This document shows, in pieces, positions 10,980 to 24,045 of a stretch of DNA of 64,000 nucleotides. Origin of the DNA: Scatophagus argus (taxonomy: Eukaryota; Chordata; Actinopteri; Scatophagidae); contig NC_058504.1 of the NCBI RefSeq assembly GCF_020382885.2, positions 6,376,519-6,440,518 of the forward strand. The letters are read 5' to 3'. Below the pieces are notes generated by a model, which was not told where the DNA came from, did no database searches, and saw nothing but the letters and a program-made list of their open reading frames with translations. The stretch's first letter is position 1. Every line of letters begins with the position of its first letter. Made by a program: the position numbers and the translations under genes.

Positions 10980-12154
10980 CTACAGTATGTTGGCGTTACA
11001 GGAGCCACGGTGTGTTACCTGAAGTGTAACAATCTGTCTAACAGCTTTTCTAAACCAGGGGTAGAAAAAAGCATAGATCACAGGGTTTAGACAGGAGTTA
11101 AAATACACCAGAAAAATCATCAAAGTCTCAGTTGATGTGCCAATCAATATTTTGCCGCCTGTGAGAGAGACACAGTAATATGGACAGTAACACATCAGAA
11201 AAACAGCCACAACAATACCAAGAGTCCTGGCTGCTTTGATCTCAGACCTCTTAGCAGTCACAGTCTGTGAACGCATCGGCATGACAACTGCAATGTGGGA
11301 GCGCATGGCCCGAGCTTGAGAGATGGCAACAGAAAACACTCTCAAATACAGAGTTATGATAATAGATATGGGGAGAATGAAACTAAGAACAAGATCCACG
11401 TCTCCTGCAATGTTAGCCACACATTCTCCATAGCAAGATTTATACTTGCCAGGTTGTTTCAGGTGATCATACAAAATAAAAATGTAGACAAAGAGAGAGT
11501 AGACCCAACACAAACTAACAGAGATTCTGACTGTTTTTAGAGTGACTCTGGTGTGGTAATGCAGGGGGTAACAAATAGCCACATACCGGTCGATTGATAT
11601 GAGCACCATGTTTGTTGCTGAGGCATAGATAATGACAGAGAGTAACAAATAATACACACCACACATGATGTCACCCAAGAACCAGCAGTTACTCACTGAG
11701 ATCATTTCAACCGGCATCACCACGAGGCCCACGAGAAAGTCTGAGACAGCCAGAGAGAGAAGGACGAGGTTGGTGGTGGTGTGGAGCTGCCTGCAGTGAG
11801 AGAATATCATCACCATGAACATCAGCATGAACAATATAATCATTGACAACAGAAGTTGAGAAATAATAGCAGATTATTGTTAAAACCGAAATGGTTATTA
11901 TTTTATGAACACAACTATCAGCTGGTTTTTCCTTCTGTGAGCATTAGCATAACAGTGTATTAGTACAGCTGAGGCGTGTATCACTGCCTGAAGTGGGAGA
12001 TGGCGATGATGACCAGCAGGTTGAGAGCTGCAGTGAGAAAAGAGATGAAGGAGAGAAAGTGGAAAAGCACAACTTCTGTCTGACTGCTCTTTGGCTTCCT
12101 GCAGGAGGCGTTGAGCTGTGGAAAGCAGAGTTCATCTCCTTCCAGTGTCTCCAT
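10980..12154 (-). CDS. Trace amine-associated receptor, copy 3
   Basis: Exons 12154-11985 and 11790-10980; 326 residues. One Leu codon is missing in the N-terminus (PQLNASC instead of PQLLNASC), an in-frame 3-base deletion that leaves the glycosylation site. TM3 differs from all other copies: 3.32 is Leu and the following residue Ser (YYLLLSVIIYASATN). Val precedes SNCW in TM2. Asp5.42, DRY, NPxxY and the TAAR fingerprint are intact. Sequence upstream of its first exon diverges from the other units after about 12,469. Confidence 0.93.
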
Positions 12155-12469
12155 CATCAGAGAGGGGAGGAGGAGATGAGATGCTGCCAAACGCTGGCAG
12201 CTTTCTAACTGAAGGTCTTGGATAGATTGCATATTTATCTCCTCTCATTTTACTACAGCACTCAGGTCCTGCCTCTTTGTATCTCTTTTGGACATGGACT
12301 TCCTCTCTCTCTCTCTCTCTCTAGTCTAGTAGCTAACAAGTGAGCAGCCATGGGTGCCTTCACACTGCCACAACAGAAACACTGTTATTTATTAATCCTG
12401 GCCATAGGCAGCATATTGTTTATTTTGTTGGCCACATAATGTATTAGGTTGCCATTACATGGGGTATGA

Positions 12470-12931
12470 GACACTAGAGGCATGTGTTAATTTATAGAGA
12501 TTATAATATGGTCAATATGTGGTAGATGCATGTGCAAGTGTCACACATGTCCAAGTAATGTGACACCATCAGACATGCCTATGGACAGTTAGAAAACACG
12601 TTTAGCTCAGCATCGGCTATCTGACATTAGTGCTGGCTGAATATCTTGAAAACTTGTTTGCTTGACATCACATATAATGCTGACTTAGCCAGTGCTGAAT
12701 CATCCAGTAACTTCAGGCCCAAACCAAATGAGAGCGGTGACTGACGCAGCTCATTTGACACGTCTACTGATGCTCCACTGCAGGCATCAGTTTTCAAATA
12801 TAAACACCACAGAATCAGCAGCATTTTGGGAAAGGTCACACTTTAGACAAAATGTTTGTAATTACTGATTTCACATACAGTTTCTATGTATTTCTCTTTG
12901 AGTAATGTCCTCTCATCCTGTCTGTCTTGGA
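12470..12931. other. Unique/dispersed-repeat sequence at the break of unit 3
   Basis: Not related to the other units. About 110 bases (12,790-12,900) are homologous, in inverted orientation, to 53,590-53,715. No coding region is supported. Confidence 0.4.
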
Positions 12932-15900
12932 AGATAAGATAAGATGAACACCGCAGTGGGGAAATTCACTTGTCGTGGCAGCTCACAAGAGCAGAAAAGT
13001 GCAAAAAGCAAGAAGTGTGCAAAAACAGTTCCAAAAAATATAAAGGTAAAATAAATTTACAATTTACAAAGTACAGCAAACACAGTAGAATATGCAGCTA
13101 TATACAAGTCCTCATGAGAGAGGAAATTAGACCATTGAATTATATCAGAATCAGAATCAGAATCAGAAAAGACTTTATTGCCATGTAAGTGAAGAGGTTT
13201 CACATTACTAGGAATTTGTCTTGGTGATTGGTGCATACATAGAACATAACAGTAACATATAATTGAAGAATAAAATAAAATAAAAAATAAAAATAAAAAT
13301 AAAAATAAAATAGAGTAAGGTAACACAAAATAAAATAAGTGAAATAAATATTTTTCTGGAGGTAGTTCAAAAGTAAGGTAGTGCAGGGTGGAGTATAGTG
13401 CAAGTGGGTGAGGTAGACAGTGCAAATGAACAGCAGGTGGACAGTGAATGAGCAAAATCAATTGCTAAGGTGCAGGGCAGCATGTTAGTCAGTTGGCATT
13501 CAACAGTCTAACAGCACAGGGGAAGAAACTGTTCTTGTGGCGTGAGGTTTTGGTCCGAATGGACCGTAACCTCCTGCCTGAAGGGAGTTTTACAAAGAGT
13601 CCATGTCCAGGGTGAGAAGGGTCAGCTGTGATCCGACCTGCACGCCTCAGAGTCCTGGAGGTGTACAGGTCTTGTAGAGATGGAAGGCTGCAGCCGATCA
13701 CCTTTTCAGCAGAGCGCACAGCACGCTGCAGTCTGTGCTTGTCCCTGGCAGTGGCCCCAGCGTACCACACGGTGATGGAGGAGGTGAGGATGGACTCAAT
13801 GATGGCCGTGTAGAACTGAACCATCATCTTGGCAGGCACCTTGAGTTTCCTCAGCTGCCGCAGGAAGAACATCCTCTGCTGGGCCCTTTTGATGAGGGAG
13901 CTGATGGTCAGCTCCCACTTGAGGTCCCGGGTGATAGTGGTACCCAGGAAGCGGAAGGAGTCCACCGTGGAGATGGGGGTGTCTGTCAGGGTAAGGGGGA
14001 GCGATGGAGCTGGCACTTTCCGAAAGTCAATGATCATCTCCACTGTCTTCTGGGCGTTCAGCTCCAGGTGGTTGCTACCGCACCAGGACACCAGACGGTC
14101 CACCTCCCTCCTGTAGGTGGACTCATCCCCGTCCAAGATGAGACCGATGAGGGTGGTGTCGTCTGCAAACTTAATCAGCTTGACAGACTGGTGGCCGGAG
14201 GTGCAGCAGTTGGTGTAGATGGAGAAGAGCAAAGGGGAAAGTACACAGCCCTGGCGGGTACCGGTGCTGATGGTCCGGGTGTCCTAGAGACATTCTTCCT
14301 CAGCCTCACATGCTGTTTCCTGTCTGTCAGGAAGTCAGTGATCCACCGGCAGATGGGGTCAGGCACGTTCAGCAGGGACAGCTTGTCCTGGAGGAGAGCT
14401 GGGCGGATCGTGTTGAAGGCAGAGCTGAAGTCCACAAACAAGATCCTAACGTAGGTTCCCGGGGAGTCCAGATGCCGCAGGATGAAGTGTAGCGTCAGGT
14501 TGACTGCATCGTCTACAGACCTGTTGGCTCTGTAGGCAAACTGCAGGGGGTCCAGGAGGGGGGTTGTGATGGACTTGAGAGTCTAACAGCAGTGGGAATG
14601 AAAACCTGCAGTAGCTCCTTCCTACACTGAGGGTGTAGCAGTCTGCCGCTGAAGGAGCTGCTCAGAGCTTCCACTGTCTGATGCAGAGGGTGAGAGGTGT
14701 TGTCCATGATGGATGTCAGCTTGGCTAACATCCTCCTCCTCTCACCCACCTCCTCCACAGAGTCTTGTGGGCAGCCCAGGACAGAACTGGCCCTGCTGAC
14801 CAGCTTATTTAGTCTCTTGTCCGTCCACTCCTACTCTCTCCAGCTTCCCTCTCAGCAGCACCGGCTGAATTGTGTTGAATCCGCTTGAGAAGTCAAAAAA
14901 CATGATTCTCACAGCACTCCCAGCACTCTCCAGGTGAGTCAGCGCCCGGTGCATCCACCCCGATGTTTGGCCTGTAGGCAAACTGCAGCGTGTCCATCGC
15001 TGTACTCACCACAGAACGAAGATGACTGAGAATGAGCCTCTCCATGGTCTTCATCAGGTGGGAGGTTAAGGCGACAGGCCTGTAGTGGTTTGGCTCCTTG
15101 GGGTGTGCAGTCTTAGGAACTGGAACCACACAGGAGGTCTTCGACAGGACAGGGACCCTCTCCAGACTAAGGCTCAGGTTGAACACGTACAAGACCACCT
15201 CACAGAGCTGGTCAGCACCTTCCCTGAGCAGTCTGGGGCTGATCCCGTCTGGTCCTGCAGCTTTCCTGCTCTTCAGCGGCCTCAGTTCTCTCCTCACCTG
15301 GTCCGATGTTAAGAAGAGGGGTGGACAGTAGGGGATGGGGGTGCTGATAGTGGTAGAGGGGGCTGGTGTGAAGTGGTGTGAAGACAAGGGGGTGATGGGA
15401 GGTGGAGTAGAAGACAGTGATGGTCAGGTGATGGTGGTAGTGTCTGCTGGCCTGGAGATGTGTGAAGAGGGGAGAGGATGGTGGCAGAGGGGGTGGGGTT
15501 GGAATTAAACCTGTTGTAAAAAAAAAGCGTTGGTTGCCTTCAGCTGTCCCTCTGGCTCCACTCTGTCCATGTCCTGAGATGGTCTTTAGGCCCCTCCACA
15601 CATCTCGTGTGTTGTTCTCCTCCAGCCGTTCCTCCAGCTTCTTCTTGTAGCTGTTCTTGGCCCGCCTGATTGTGTACTTCAGTTCACACTGTACTCTCTT
15701 CTGCTCCACTCTGTCCCCAGAAAAGAAAGCTGGTTTCTGGTTCAACAGGGCTTTCAGCTCAGGGGTCACCCAGGGCTTGTTGTTGGAGATACACCGTACC
15801 CTTCGGGTTGGCAAGGTCTCCACACAGAAGTTGATGCAGTCTGTGATGCAGTCGGTCAGGCCATTGATCATCGCCATGAGAGCTGTAAAGTGTCTCCCAG

Positions 15901-16880
15901 TCTGTAGATTGGAAACAGTCTCTCACTGGCCTCATCAGTCCACACTTTCACAGACTTCTTCTGTGCAGGCTCTCTTCTCACCCTGGGTGTGTATTCGGGG
16001 AGCTGTGAGTGATCAAAGCATCCAAGTGAGGGGACTGGGGCGGAGGTGTATGTGTCTTTGACATTAGCATACAAACGGTCCAGCGTCTTGTTGTCCCTGG
16101 TGTGGCACTTCACATACTGCGTGAATGTGAGGAGAGTGGAAGATAGAGAGGCTCTATTGAAGTCTCCACTGATAAGCAGGAGGGTTTCTGGGTGCTGTGT
16201 CTGCATCCTGGTCACTGCACTGTGGAGCAACTCACAGGCGGCTGCCGCATCGGCCAAGGGAGGGATGGACACATTAAACACAATAACGTGCGAAAACTCC
16301 CTTGGGATGTAATAAGGCCGAATGCCAACAGCAAGCAACAGAGATGTGCCCCGAGTTGCACCATCTCTCATTAATAAACACCGCCATCCCCCCGCCTTTC
16401 CGCTTACCACAGTCCTCCACTCTCCGCTCAGCACGCACAAGTTTAAAACCATCCAGGGAAACCACAGAGTCCAATATCAGTCCACTCAGCCAGGTCTCAG
16501 TGAAACACATAAGGTTGCACTCCCTGTACTCCCTCTGCAGCCGGATCAGCGCTGTACGTTCGTCGGTCTTGTTGGAGAGGGAACAGACATTTCCCATAAT
16601 AACGGAGGCTATATATGGTCTGTACCTCCGTTTCCTCTCCTGGATCTTTCGTCCCGCTCTGCAGCCTCTCCTTCTCCTCCGTATTTCCGCAGGAATCTCT
16701 GGTTTCTCCGCGTAGAGAAGAGCAGGGCCGCATAGAGCTAACAGCTGATCCCTGGTGTAAACAATAGAGCCATGGCTGAAGCTGAAGGGGTCCTCCAGTG
16801 GAGTGCCAAAAGGGTCAAAAAACAGCAAAAAACAAAAATACCGAAATATACCAATAATGACAACATTTTTTATTTTTTCC
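12932..16880 (-). mobile_element. LINE with AP endonuclease and RT (element X), interrupted
   Basis: On the minus strand from about 16,830: a basic 5' segment, an apurinic-type endonuclease domain (CFTETWL; ISGDFN), then the start of a reverse transcriptase (GPDGISPRLLREG; PNHYRPVALTS; TLQFAYRP). The frame is broken several times (ORFs end at 16,274, 15,868, 15,212 and 14,893). The RT core is missing and the reading jumps to a C-terminal piece (SGRLLHPQCRKELL, about 14,700-14,580). The likely 3' UTR, with gataagataag tail repeats, is at 12,932-13,143, separated by element Y. L2-like by gene order; the exact family is not assignable here. Confidence 0.75.
13144..14579 (-). mobile_element. 5'-truncated L2-like LINE (element Y) nested in X
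   Basis: RT palm to C-terminus: FVDFSSAFNTIRP, a one-base-type frame break near 14,285-14,230, then KFADDTTLIG (intact catalytic Asp pair) and a 247-residue C-terminal frame ending RLLNAN at 13,489. The 3' end has (TGATTC)n-type tail repeats at 13,144-13,168, as expected for L2 priming. It starts abruptly at about 14,579 inside element X, so it is a 5'-truncated insertion near the 3' end of X. The A-rich (aaaataa)n stretch at 13,270-13,340 is in its 3' UTR. Confidence 0.8.
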
Positions 16881-16985
16881 CTACATTATCCACTGATGAA
16901 AAAAGTGGGATTAAAATTCTTATGGTTCTGTGGGCAAGTAAGGGCACGTGTGGTTAAGGTTAAGGAATGATCGTGCCATTGTTTC

Positions 16986-17459
16986 TGTGGATTAAAAAAA
17001 AAATGTTTAACATGCCTTATTCTGTTTTATGCTATATGTTTTATGCTATATTATTAATGGTATAATTAATAATGTTATAATCATGTCGAACTAGTTGTTT
17101 GTCTCAGTACTGCACACTCTGAGGGAGACAGAGGTATCATGCATAGTAGGAGAAGGACACCATATCTCAAGTCACTCTGACCGATGGGCGAAGACACTGA
17201 TACACCACCCCTCCCCTCTCGCTTGAGTGTAAAGGTGTTGAGACTAGCAACCAGTGTTATCTTAAAGTATATATAATGATGTACTTCCTTGAGTGCTTTA
17301 GATCCCACTTGGCGTTTGGCTGAAGCAGACTTGTGTTCTGAGGTGGGATCTCCAAAGATCTTTGTTTCTAAAATAAATAACTCTGTTTTAAGGCTATTCA
17401 ACGACTCTGTTTTAACTCTCTCACATCAACCTACTCGGGGAAGCAAGTGGGCTTCAACA
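16986..17459 (+). repeat. 5' LTR
   Basis: 474 bases, TG...CA. Likely TATA sequence at about 17,269 (tatatataatg) and a polyadenylation signal aataaa at about 17,371. I find no difference from the 3' LTR by eye. Confidence 0.92.
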
Positions 17460-17462
17460 ATT

Positions 17463-17480
17463 TGGGGGCTCGTCCGGGAT
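17463..17480 (+). promoter_or_regulatory. Primer binding site, tRNA-Pro type
   Basis: Eighteen bases (tgggggctcgtccgggat) three bases after the LTR, the classical match to the 3' end of tRNA-Pro used by gamma-type retroviruses. Confidence 0.92.
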
Positions 17481-18386
17481 GTGAGGAGTTTTTTGATCTG
17501 ACCTAAAACCAAACTGCACACCGAGGACACAGCGCTGTGGTCGACCTAAAACAAAGGTAAAGCAGAAACCTGTTGTAACGAATTCTGCATATTGAATACT
17601 CTCAAATAAGAAGGCAATCTGTGTCTGCAAGTGTGAAGTTTCCAAATTCAGAGTCTGTTGAAAATTCAGAGGATAAAAAAAAAAATAAATAAATAAAGTG
17701 TGAATGAGTGAAAAACAAAGTAAGGAACTGGAACAAAAAAAAAAAAGAAAATAAAAAAGAGGTTAAAAGATCAATTGTAGATCTTGTCCTTGGTCGTGGC
17801 GGACCCCACCGTCCTCTGACGAGGGGACGGAGCCAAGGAGGCAGCTGGGTTAGAGTCCCGGGGAGGTGAGGACCCCCGAATTCTGAGTTAGAAGAGCGGT
17901 GTCTCTTCAAATATTGGGTTAGAGTCCCTAGGAGCGGCGTCTCCTTAAAAGCTGAAAGGATAAAAGTTCCAGAGTTGGTGAGTATTGAATAAATGTGATA
18001 TTGTGTGTATGTGTGACATGTCTGGGTAATTGGGGATAAAATAGATAAAAAATAGAATTGAGCGGTGTCTTCAGTGCAGAGCATTACAACAGTGTCGTGA
18101 CAAAACTGTTCAAAACAGACAGCGGAAACCTCACGGTGTCAACGAAAGCTGGCTGAGCCGCGGAAACCTCACGGTGCCAACGGAAGTGGCCGGTTTTTGT
18201 CACAAGGGTCAGTTGCTCGGGTGAACTCCATACAAACTGACTGGCTGTTTTGCTCTGCTCACTGAATAAGACTTGTGGCTCGGGTGGACCCCATACACAC
18301 CGGCTGACTGCTGAATTTAGATTTTAATAAACTATTGGTTAATTAATTACTTAATTAATTAATAGATTGGTATAACATTTTTAAGG
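17481..18386 (+). other. Retroviral leader
   Basis: Untranslated leader between primer site and gag. It holds A-rich tracts (17,677-17,760) and an imperfect direct repeat around gcggaaacctcacggtg (18,122 and 18,161). A splice donor or packaging signal is expected here but I cannot place one. Confidence 0.5.
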
Positions 18387-20190
18387 ATGGAGGGTGAGTT
18401 TAATAAGGAGTTACATGACGGAGGTTGTGGACCTGAGGGTCGGTGGAAACCTCTGTCAGCACAACTAGAAAATATAATACTGGCAGGGACAGGGGTTACT
18501 GAAGAGAAAGCAAAGGAGAAGAAAAATGGAGGGGGTAAAAAAGAAGGTAGAAAGATGAATAAAGGAGACAGGGAAAGAGTTAAAGGACAGAGTGTCCTTG
18601 GGAGGGATGTTATGGGAAAAAGTAGCAGAGTCGAAGGCTAAAAAAATAGAAGCCAGGAGGCAGGAAGAAGCAGCCAGTTTATTAAAAAAAGGAAAATGGA
18701 GGAAGGAAGGGAAAGCATATGAGGAGGAGAGGAGAGAATGGTCCGAGTTGGCGGTCTGGTGGCAGGGTGCCGATCATCAAAGAGAAGAAAAAAGAGCGGA
18801 AAAGCGAGAAGAAGGAGGCCAACACACCGGTCCGACCCCCACCCTACGCTCCTCCACTGCATCATGTGAGTCCCCTCAGGAAATGTACCCAACAGTGAAA
18901 ATAGAGAAAGGACAACTTTTCGTAAGTATACCATACCCAACACCCACCGCCTCTGCAGCCAAATGAGTGTTAGATAAAGCCTCAGTCTCAACACAGTCAC
19001 TAGAACAGACAGATAACGAATCAGCAGTGTCAGAATATCGCGCACTGCCAAGACAAGGCCATCGATAGAATAGTACACACCATACACACACTCTTACCAG
19101 GCGAGGATGAAGCGCCCCATGAGCAGCATAAACACCCTATGACCTTGAAATAACACACACACTCAACTACGATAATTTTCCCCTTAATCACCACCAGCTA
19201 GAGAGTCAAATACAAATCATTTGGACTAGGTGATGTGCAAGCAATAGTTGATAAAATGCCCCAGTGGCAGAAGGCAGAGGATTGTGGCTAAACAAACTAG
19301 ATAGTCTCACTGCAGGACAGACTCTGGCGCTTGGAGACTTTAGAGCGGTGGCAGCCAGATGCATGACGGGAGCAGACCTGAGGGAGATTTAGGAGGAGGC
19401 TAATACGAGACGCGCTCCTGATAACACACAATTCACTAGGGTAAGCACTGACATAGGCAAAGCAATGAGAGAGAAGTATCCATTGCCCAACGTTGCAATG
19501 GTTCCAAAATTACAGTGGGCGCCTGAGCAGCACCCATGCGAGTTCCTAGATAAATGTAAGGACACGTGGATCAAACACACAGGTGTCCACCCAGGGCCAA
19601 AAGGGGTACAAAGGGAATGGTACAGACAGGCGGTGTTAGAGGGTGTTCCAGAGGAAGTTAGAGAAAAAAACATTTAGTGTATCACCTCACTTGAGCACAA
19701 GACGAACAGCAAAAGGAGCAGGACACTATTAAAGAGCTTCAGGGTCAATTACTGAAGCTACAACTGAACGAGGCCAGACAAAGAAGGTAAATGACAAAAA
19801 GAGAATAGAAAAAAGTGAAGCTGTGAAGGTAATGGTCACTGCTGAGAATAATGATACTCCTGATTTGTTTCCTGTTCCCTCTTGAATAGAAAAAAAGCTG
19901 CCCGAGATACCCCCCATACGGCAGGGGAGGAGGCTCCGGGGGCTGGCCACAGTGGGGAGGAGAATGGACGAGAGGACGTGGGGGAAGGGGCGGACCGCCA
20001 AAGGGACAGCCGGGAGGAAACGTGTGCTACTACTGCAACCAACCAAGACACTGGGTGAAAGACTGTTCCAGTATACCGCAAAGGGGCCGAGGTCGAGGCG
20101 ATCCACCACGCCCAGGCCTGACGCAGGCACTCAATCACCAAGCAGCACCTACAGTATCCAGTATCCCATGGTGAACTGGGATGACTGGGA
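18387..20190 (+). pseudogene. gag remnant
   Basis: An ATG at 18,387 opens a charged Lys/Glu-rich matrix-like frame that ends at 18,641. A second frame (18,592-18,966) continues the charged region. A capsid-like piece is at 19,465-19,677 and stops there. A nucleocapsid zinc knuckle of CX2CX4HX4C type (CYYCNQPRHWVKDC) is at about 20,022-20,063 in yet another frame. At least three frame breaks or stops separate the pieces, so no full Gag is encoded. Known role of the family: particle assembly and RNA packaging. Confidence 0.8.
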
Positions 20191-20193
20191 GGA

Positions 20194-22899
20194 GTGGGGA
20201 ACACACCACAGAGAGACCACGACAGCAGACCCAGTGCTGTCTATAAAATCAATCTATTGGGGAGAGATCTCCTCATCAAACTGGGGGCGTCCACACTGTG
20301 TAGCCTGGACAGACTCAAAGTGACATTGCCAGCTGAGAACCACAGGGCAATACCTCCTCCAGTCTGTGGAAGAGCAGTATGCGAACATCTACTGGGCTCT
20401 GTTGCAACCTGAAACGCCTGAGCACAACGGCATCCTCTCGGCCTACCTGCAGTGGAAACCCTGGATCTCACTGCTCGAGCCCTACATCTCTCCTCCTGAC
20501 CCAGCCCACGTGACCCTCTTCTATGACAGACTGCAAACTGAGTGGTATCAAGACGGGTTCCAAGAACAGCTACAAGGTAAAAGTTGGCGAATACACTCCA
20601 CCAACATATATGTGGCACCAGAGGGAGTTGCAGCAGCAGTCACACTCACAGCAGATCAACTAGATTGGTATATGGTGTCAGAAGAGGCGGTTCCTCACGT
20701 CTCACTAGCATTACATCCTAAAACATCAGGCAAAAGAACTGGGAGGTGTGGTTAAACACACTCTGGCTCAGACTGATTGGACACTCACACAAATCCCTCA
20801 TCTTCACTACTAAGCTAAGACATATCACATTGATTGACATGCGACATGGCTAACCCTCACACTCCGCATGGAACACCCCTATCCTGCCAGTAGAAAAGAA
20901 AGGGACAGGTAAATACAGAATGGCGCAAGACCTCAGAGCCATTAATAACATCCTTTCTACTACTACGGTGCCCGTGCCTGATCCATATGTGGCTCTGACT
21001 AATCTGGATTCATCTCATTCATGGTTTACATGCATTGATCTGGCTAATGCATTCTTTTGTCTCCCATTAGCAGAAGAGTGCTGTGACATTTTTTTTTTTC
21101 ATTTACCTACAAGGGTCGACAGCTGGGGTACACCAAGCTACCACAAGGGTTCACACTGTCACCAGGGCTGTTCAAACAGGTCCTCATATAGGCTTTAAGT
21201 GACTGCATTCTGCCAGACAACACCACACTCATTCAGTATGTAGATGGTCTCTTCCTGGCGGCGCCCACAGCTACTGTCTGTCTTACAGCAACCAGCTCTG
21301 TCCTGCAACACTTAGCCAGAAAGGGTTTAAGGTAAGTAAAGCCAAATTACAGATATCTAGGAAACAGGTTTTATTCCTAGGCAGAGCGATCTTCCAGAAA
21401 GGAGCAGGGATGGCTCCAAAAATTGGCTACTGCTACTGAATTGGCCTTACCAGACTACACGTTGCCATTCTACCTTGATGTTTCTGAAACAGAAGCAGTT
21501 GTTAATGGCATTCTGTTCCAGAAAAAAGGGGGAGAAAAAACAGTGCTAATGTACATAACTGCAATAAACAAATCCATCAAACACGAGGCAGAAATGAGGG
21601 AACAATGCAGCAGATCATGCAGCAAAGATGGCGGTTGGGTATCAGGTTAAACGAGAACTAATGTGTTCAGAAGAAGAGATGGAACTGAACCAGAACTAAC
21701 TGACATTATAAGATTGCAAAAGGGGGTCTCACCACAGGAGAAAACGTTCTGGAAAGCCAGAGGAGCTACGGAGGTGGGAGGACTGTGGAGGAGTCCGGAT
21801 GGACGTCTTATTCTACCCCAGGCATGAGAAAAACAGCGCTAGAGGAGGCGCATGGAGTAGGACACGTGGGAGCGGCACAGATGCTGAGAAACCTGGAGAA
21901 CTAGCGGCATCCTCACTTGAAAGATATGGTAAAACACTGGGTAAGAACATGTGAACTTTGCACCAAGTACAATGCCAGACCGACCATCAAAACTCGAACC
22001 GGGTAAGTATCCTCTCGAAGTATGACCAGGGAAAGAAATTATCATAGATTACACAGATATGATAACCGCAGTAAGAGGGTACAGATATGTTGATGTGTGT
22101 GGATGTGTATACAGAGTGGCCGGAGGCGTGGCCAACAAAAAGGGAGGATAACAAGTCAGTGATAAAGTTTTTGATTAATCACTACATTCCTCAACATGGG
22201 TTCCCAGAGAAAATTCGATCAGACAATGGGACTCACTTCAAAAATCAAGACCTCCAGCAGGTGGAGGCAATGCTAGGGCTGAAACATTCATTTGGCACTG
22301 TTTACCACCCGCAATCACAGGGCAAGGTTGAAAGGATGAATCAAACAGTTAAGCACAAATTGGCAAAAATATGTGCACAGACTAACCTGACCTGGCTAGA
22401 TGCCCTACCCCTGGTGCTCATGTCCATTCGAAGCTCCATTAACCAGAGCACAGGGTTCTCTCCTCATGAGCTACAAACAGGGAGAGCTTTTCCAGGTCCC
22501 ATGACAAAATTGATTGGGATTGGTGAAGACAAACAAAACCTGACCACAAGAGCATATTTTAAAGAACTGCAGGCTTTCGGTTCAGCTTTTGCCAAACAGG
22601 TCACGGACCGACACGAGGGGGCGCACGAGGCTTCGTCACCAGAGGTGAATTGGGTCCTGTTGCGGGTAATCAAAAGCAAGTGGTCGGAACCAAGGTGGAC
22701 TGGACCGTTTCAGGTGGTGGAGAGAACTTCGCATGCAGTCCGACTGAAGGGTAAAGGAGACACCTGGTACCACTGGAGCCAGTGTGCAGCAGCGGAAGAA
22801 CCGCAGCGGTCCCTCTTCGAGGTCCACCAGGACCTCCAGGCAGCAAACACCGACCCAACTGGGTTGGGCGTGAGTCACACACACAAAGGGGCAGAATAA
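20194..22899 (+). pseudogene. pol remnant (protease, RT, RNase H, integrase)
   Basis: Only the C-terminal end of the protease is visible (LLGRDLLIKLGA at about 20,256-20,290); its active-site part seems deleted. RT fragments follow in broken frames, including LANAFF at about 21,040. The polymerase catalytic box reads YVDG at about 21,236, so one catalytic Asp is lost. RNase H pieces lie around 21,423-21,650. Integrase has an HHCC-type zinc region near 21,905-21,965 and a long open core and C-terminus (22,087-22,899) with SDNG and the Glu of the DDE triad. The first catalytic Asp is upstream of a frameshift near 22,085. The gene is dead. Confidence 0.85.
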
Positions 22900-23518
22900 T
22901 CCCCGTGTGCTGACTAGGTGACAGGGCAGTCTACCCCTGGCACTGAAGAACAGAAGAGAAGACGTCACGGGAGGAGGTGAAATAGCGCTCCTCTCCTGCA
23001 TGTGGCGTGCCAAGCCACCAACCTCCAAAACAGACACCTCTGAAACCTATGAATATAATAATCAGGGAACAAAACAAATTGACCGAGCAGGTGGTATCAC
23101 TCATACAGAGAACAGAGTTGATTAAAATCTTCTCATTCAGGTATATTACCAACACTTGTGGGTGGCAGATAAACTTTCCAATTGGGCTTTTCTATATTAC
23201 ATATACGTTGGACGAAATCCGAAGGTGAAACGGTAAGATTTGAGAATTTAAGAAGTTAAGATAGCACGCAAAGATGTCCGACTGTCAGTTATCTTTCTTT
23301 ATTGTCTGTTGGTTTATTGTATGTGTGGCTTTCGCTCTTGCTCTAATAAAACTCTCGCTGTGCGGTCATACCAGACTATAAACAGGATAAGTTGTGCAGC
23401 CTCGTGGCTGCTAGAATTGAGTCATAATTCATTTAATATTGTATCTGTGCTATTTTAAGTGTAAACTGTTGCATAATCAACTTCAAACCATTGACAGGGT
23501 AAAGAAAAGAGAAGTGAT

Positions 23519-24035
23519 GTATGGTAATGCTAAATGGCTAGCAGGACTCAGCCTGCTGGCCGTGATGATTGTAACTTTAATATTACTCTTGTGTGAATCC
23601 ACTGACAACACCACATTTGCTTTAGAGCCACAAACCCACACCTACCCCTGACATCTCATCCAATGACATTGTAGCTATTGATTATACCACACTAAAACCC
23701 CTAGATATAATACAAATCTCCACAGGATACAGAGATAGTAACCTCTGGAGGAGTGGATGACAAATATGTTTGGTCAGTGGTTTAATTTTGTCACTTATGG
23801 TCTCTATTGCGACTTTTGTGGGAATTTTAGTTACTTGAGGATGTTGTTGTGTACCCTGTATTCGAGCTCTCACTGTTAGATTCATCACAGCCACAGTAGA
23901 GAAGGGTAGCGCCCCTGTTCCAAGGCACATGATGCCGTTGTTGCAAAGATGGACTCTGATGGGGAGGACAAACAGGATAGGGTCATCAGAGAGTTTGAAT
24001 TTGACATTCGTAAGTGATCTCTTAATAGAGATCAA
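23519..24035 (+). pseudogene. env remnant, internally deleted
   Basis: A short frame at 23,519-23,651 starts with a hydrophobic leader-like segment (LAGLSLLAVMIVTLILLL) and then stops. About 170 bases further, frames typical of the Cys-rich membrane-proximal tail of a retroviral TM protein appear (about 23,840-24,030) with stops. The surface subunit and most of the TM subunit are absent. 22,900-23,518 holds nothing clearly coding. Confidence 0.6.
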
Positions 24036-24045
24036 AAGGGGGAAT
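24034..24045 (+). promoter_or_regulatory. Polypurine tract
   Basis: aaaagggggaat directly before the 3' LTR TG: the plus-strand primer site of reverse transcription. Confidence 0.85.

Noticed and set aside
17081-17401. 106-residue minus-strand frame present in both LTRs
   Set aside because: Its repetition is only due to the LTR pair; no homology to accessory proteins that I recognise.
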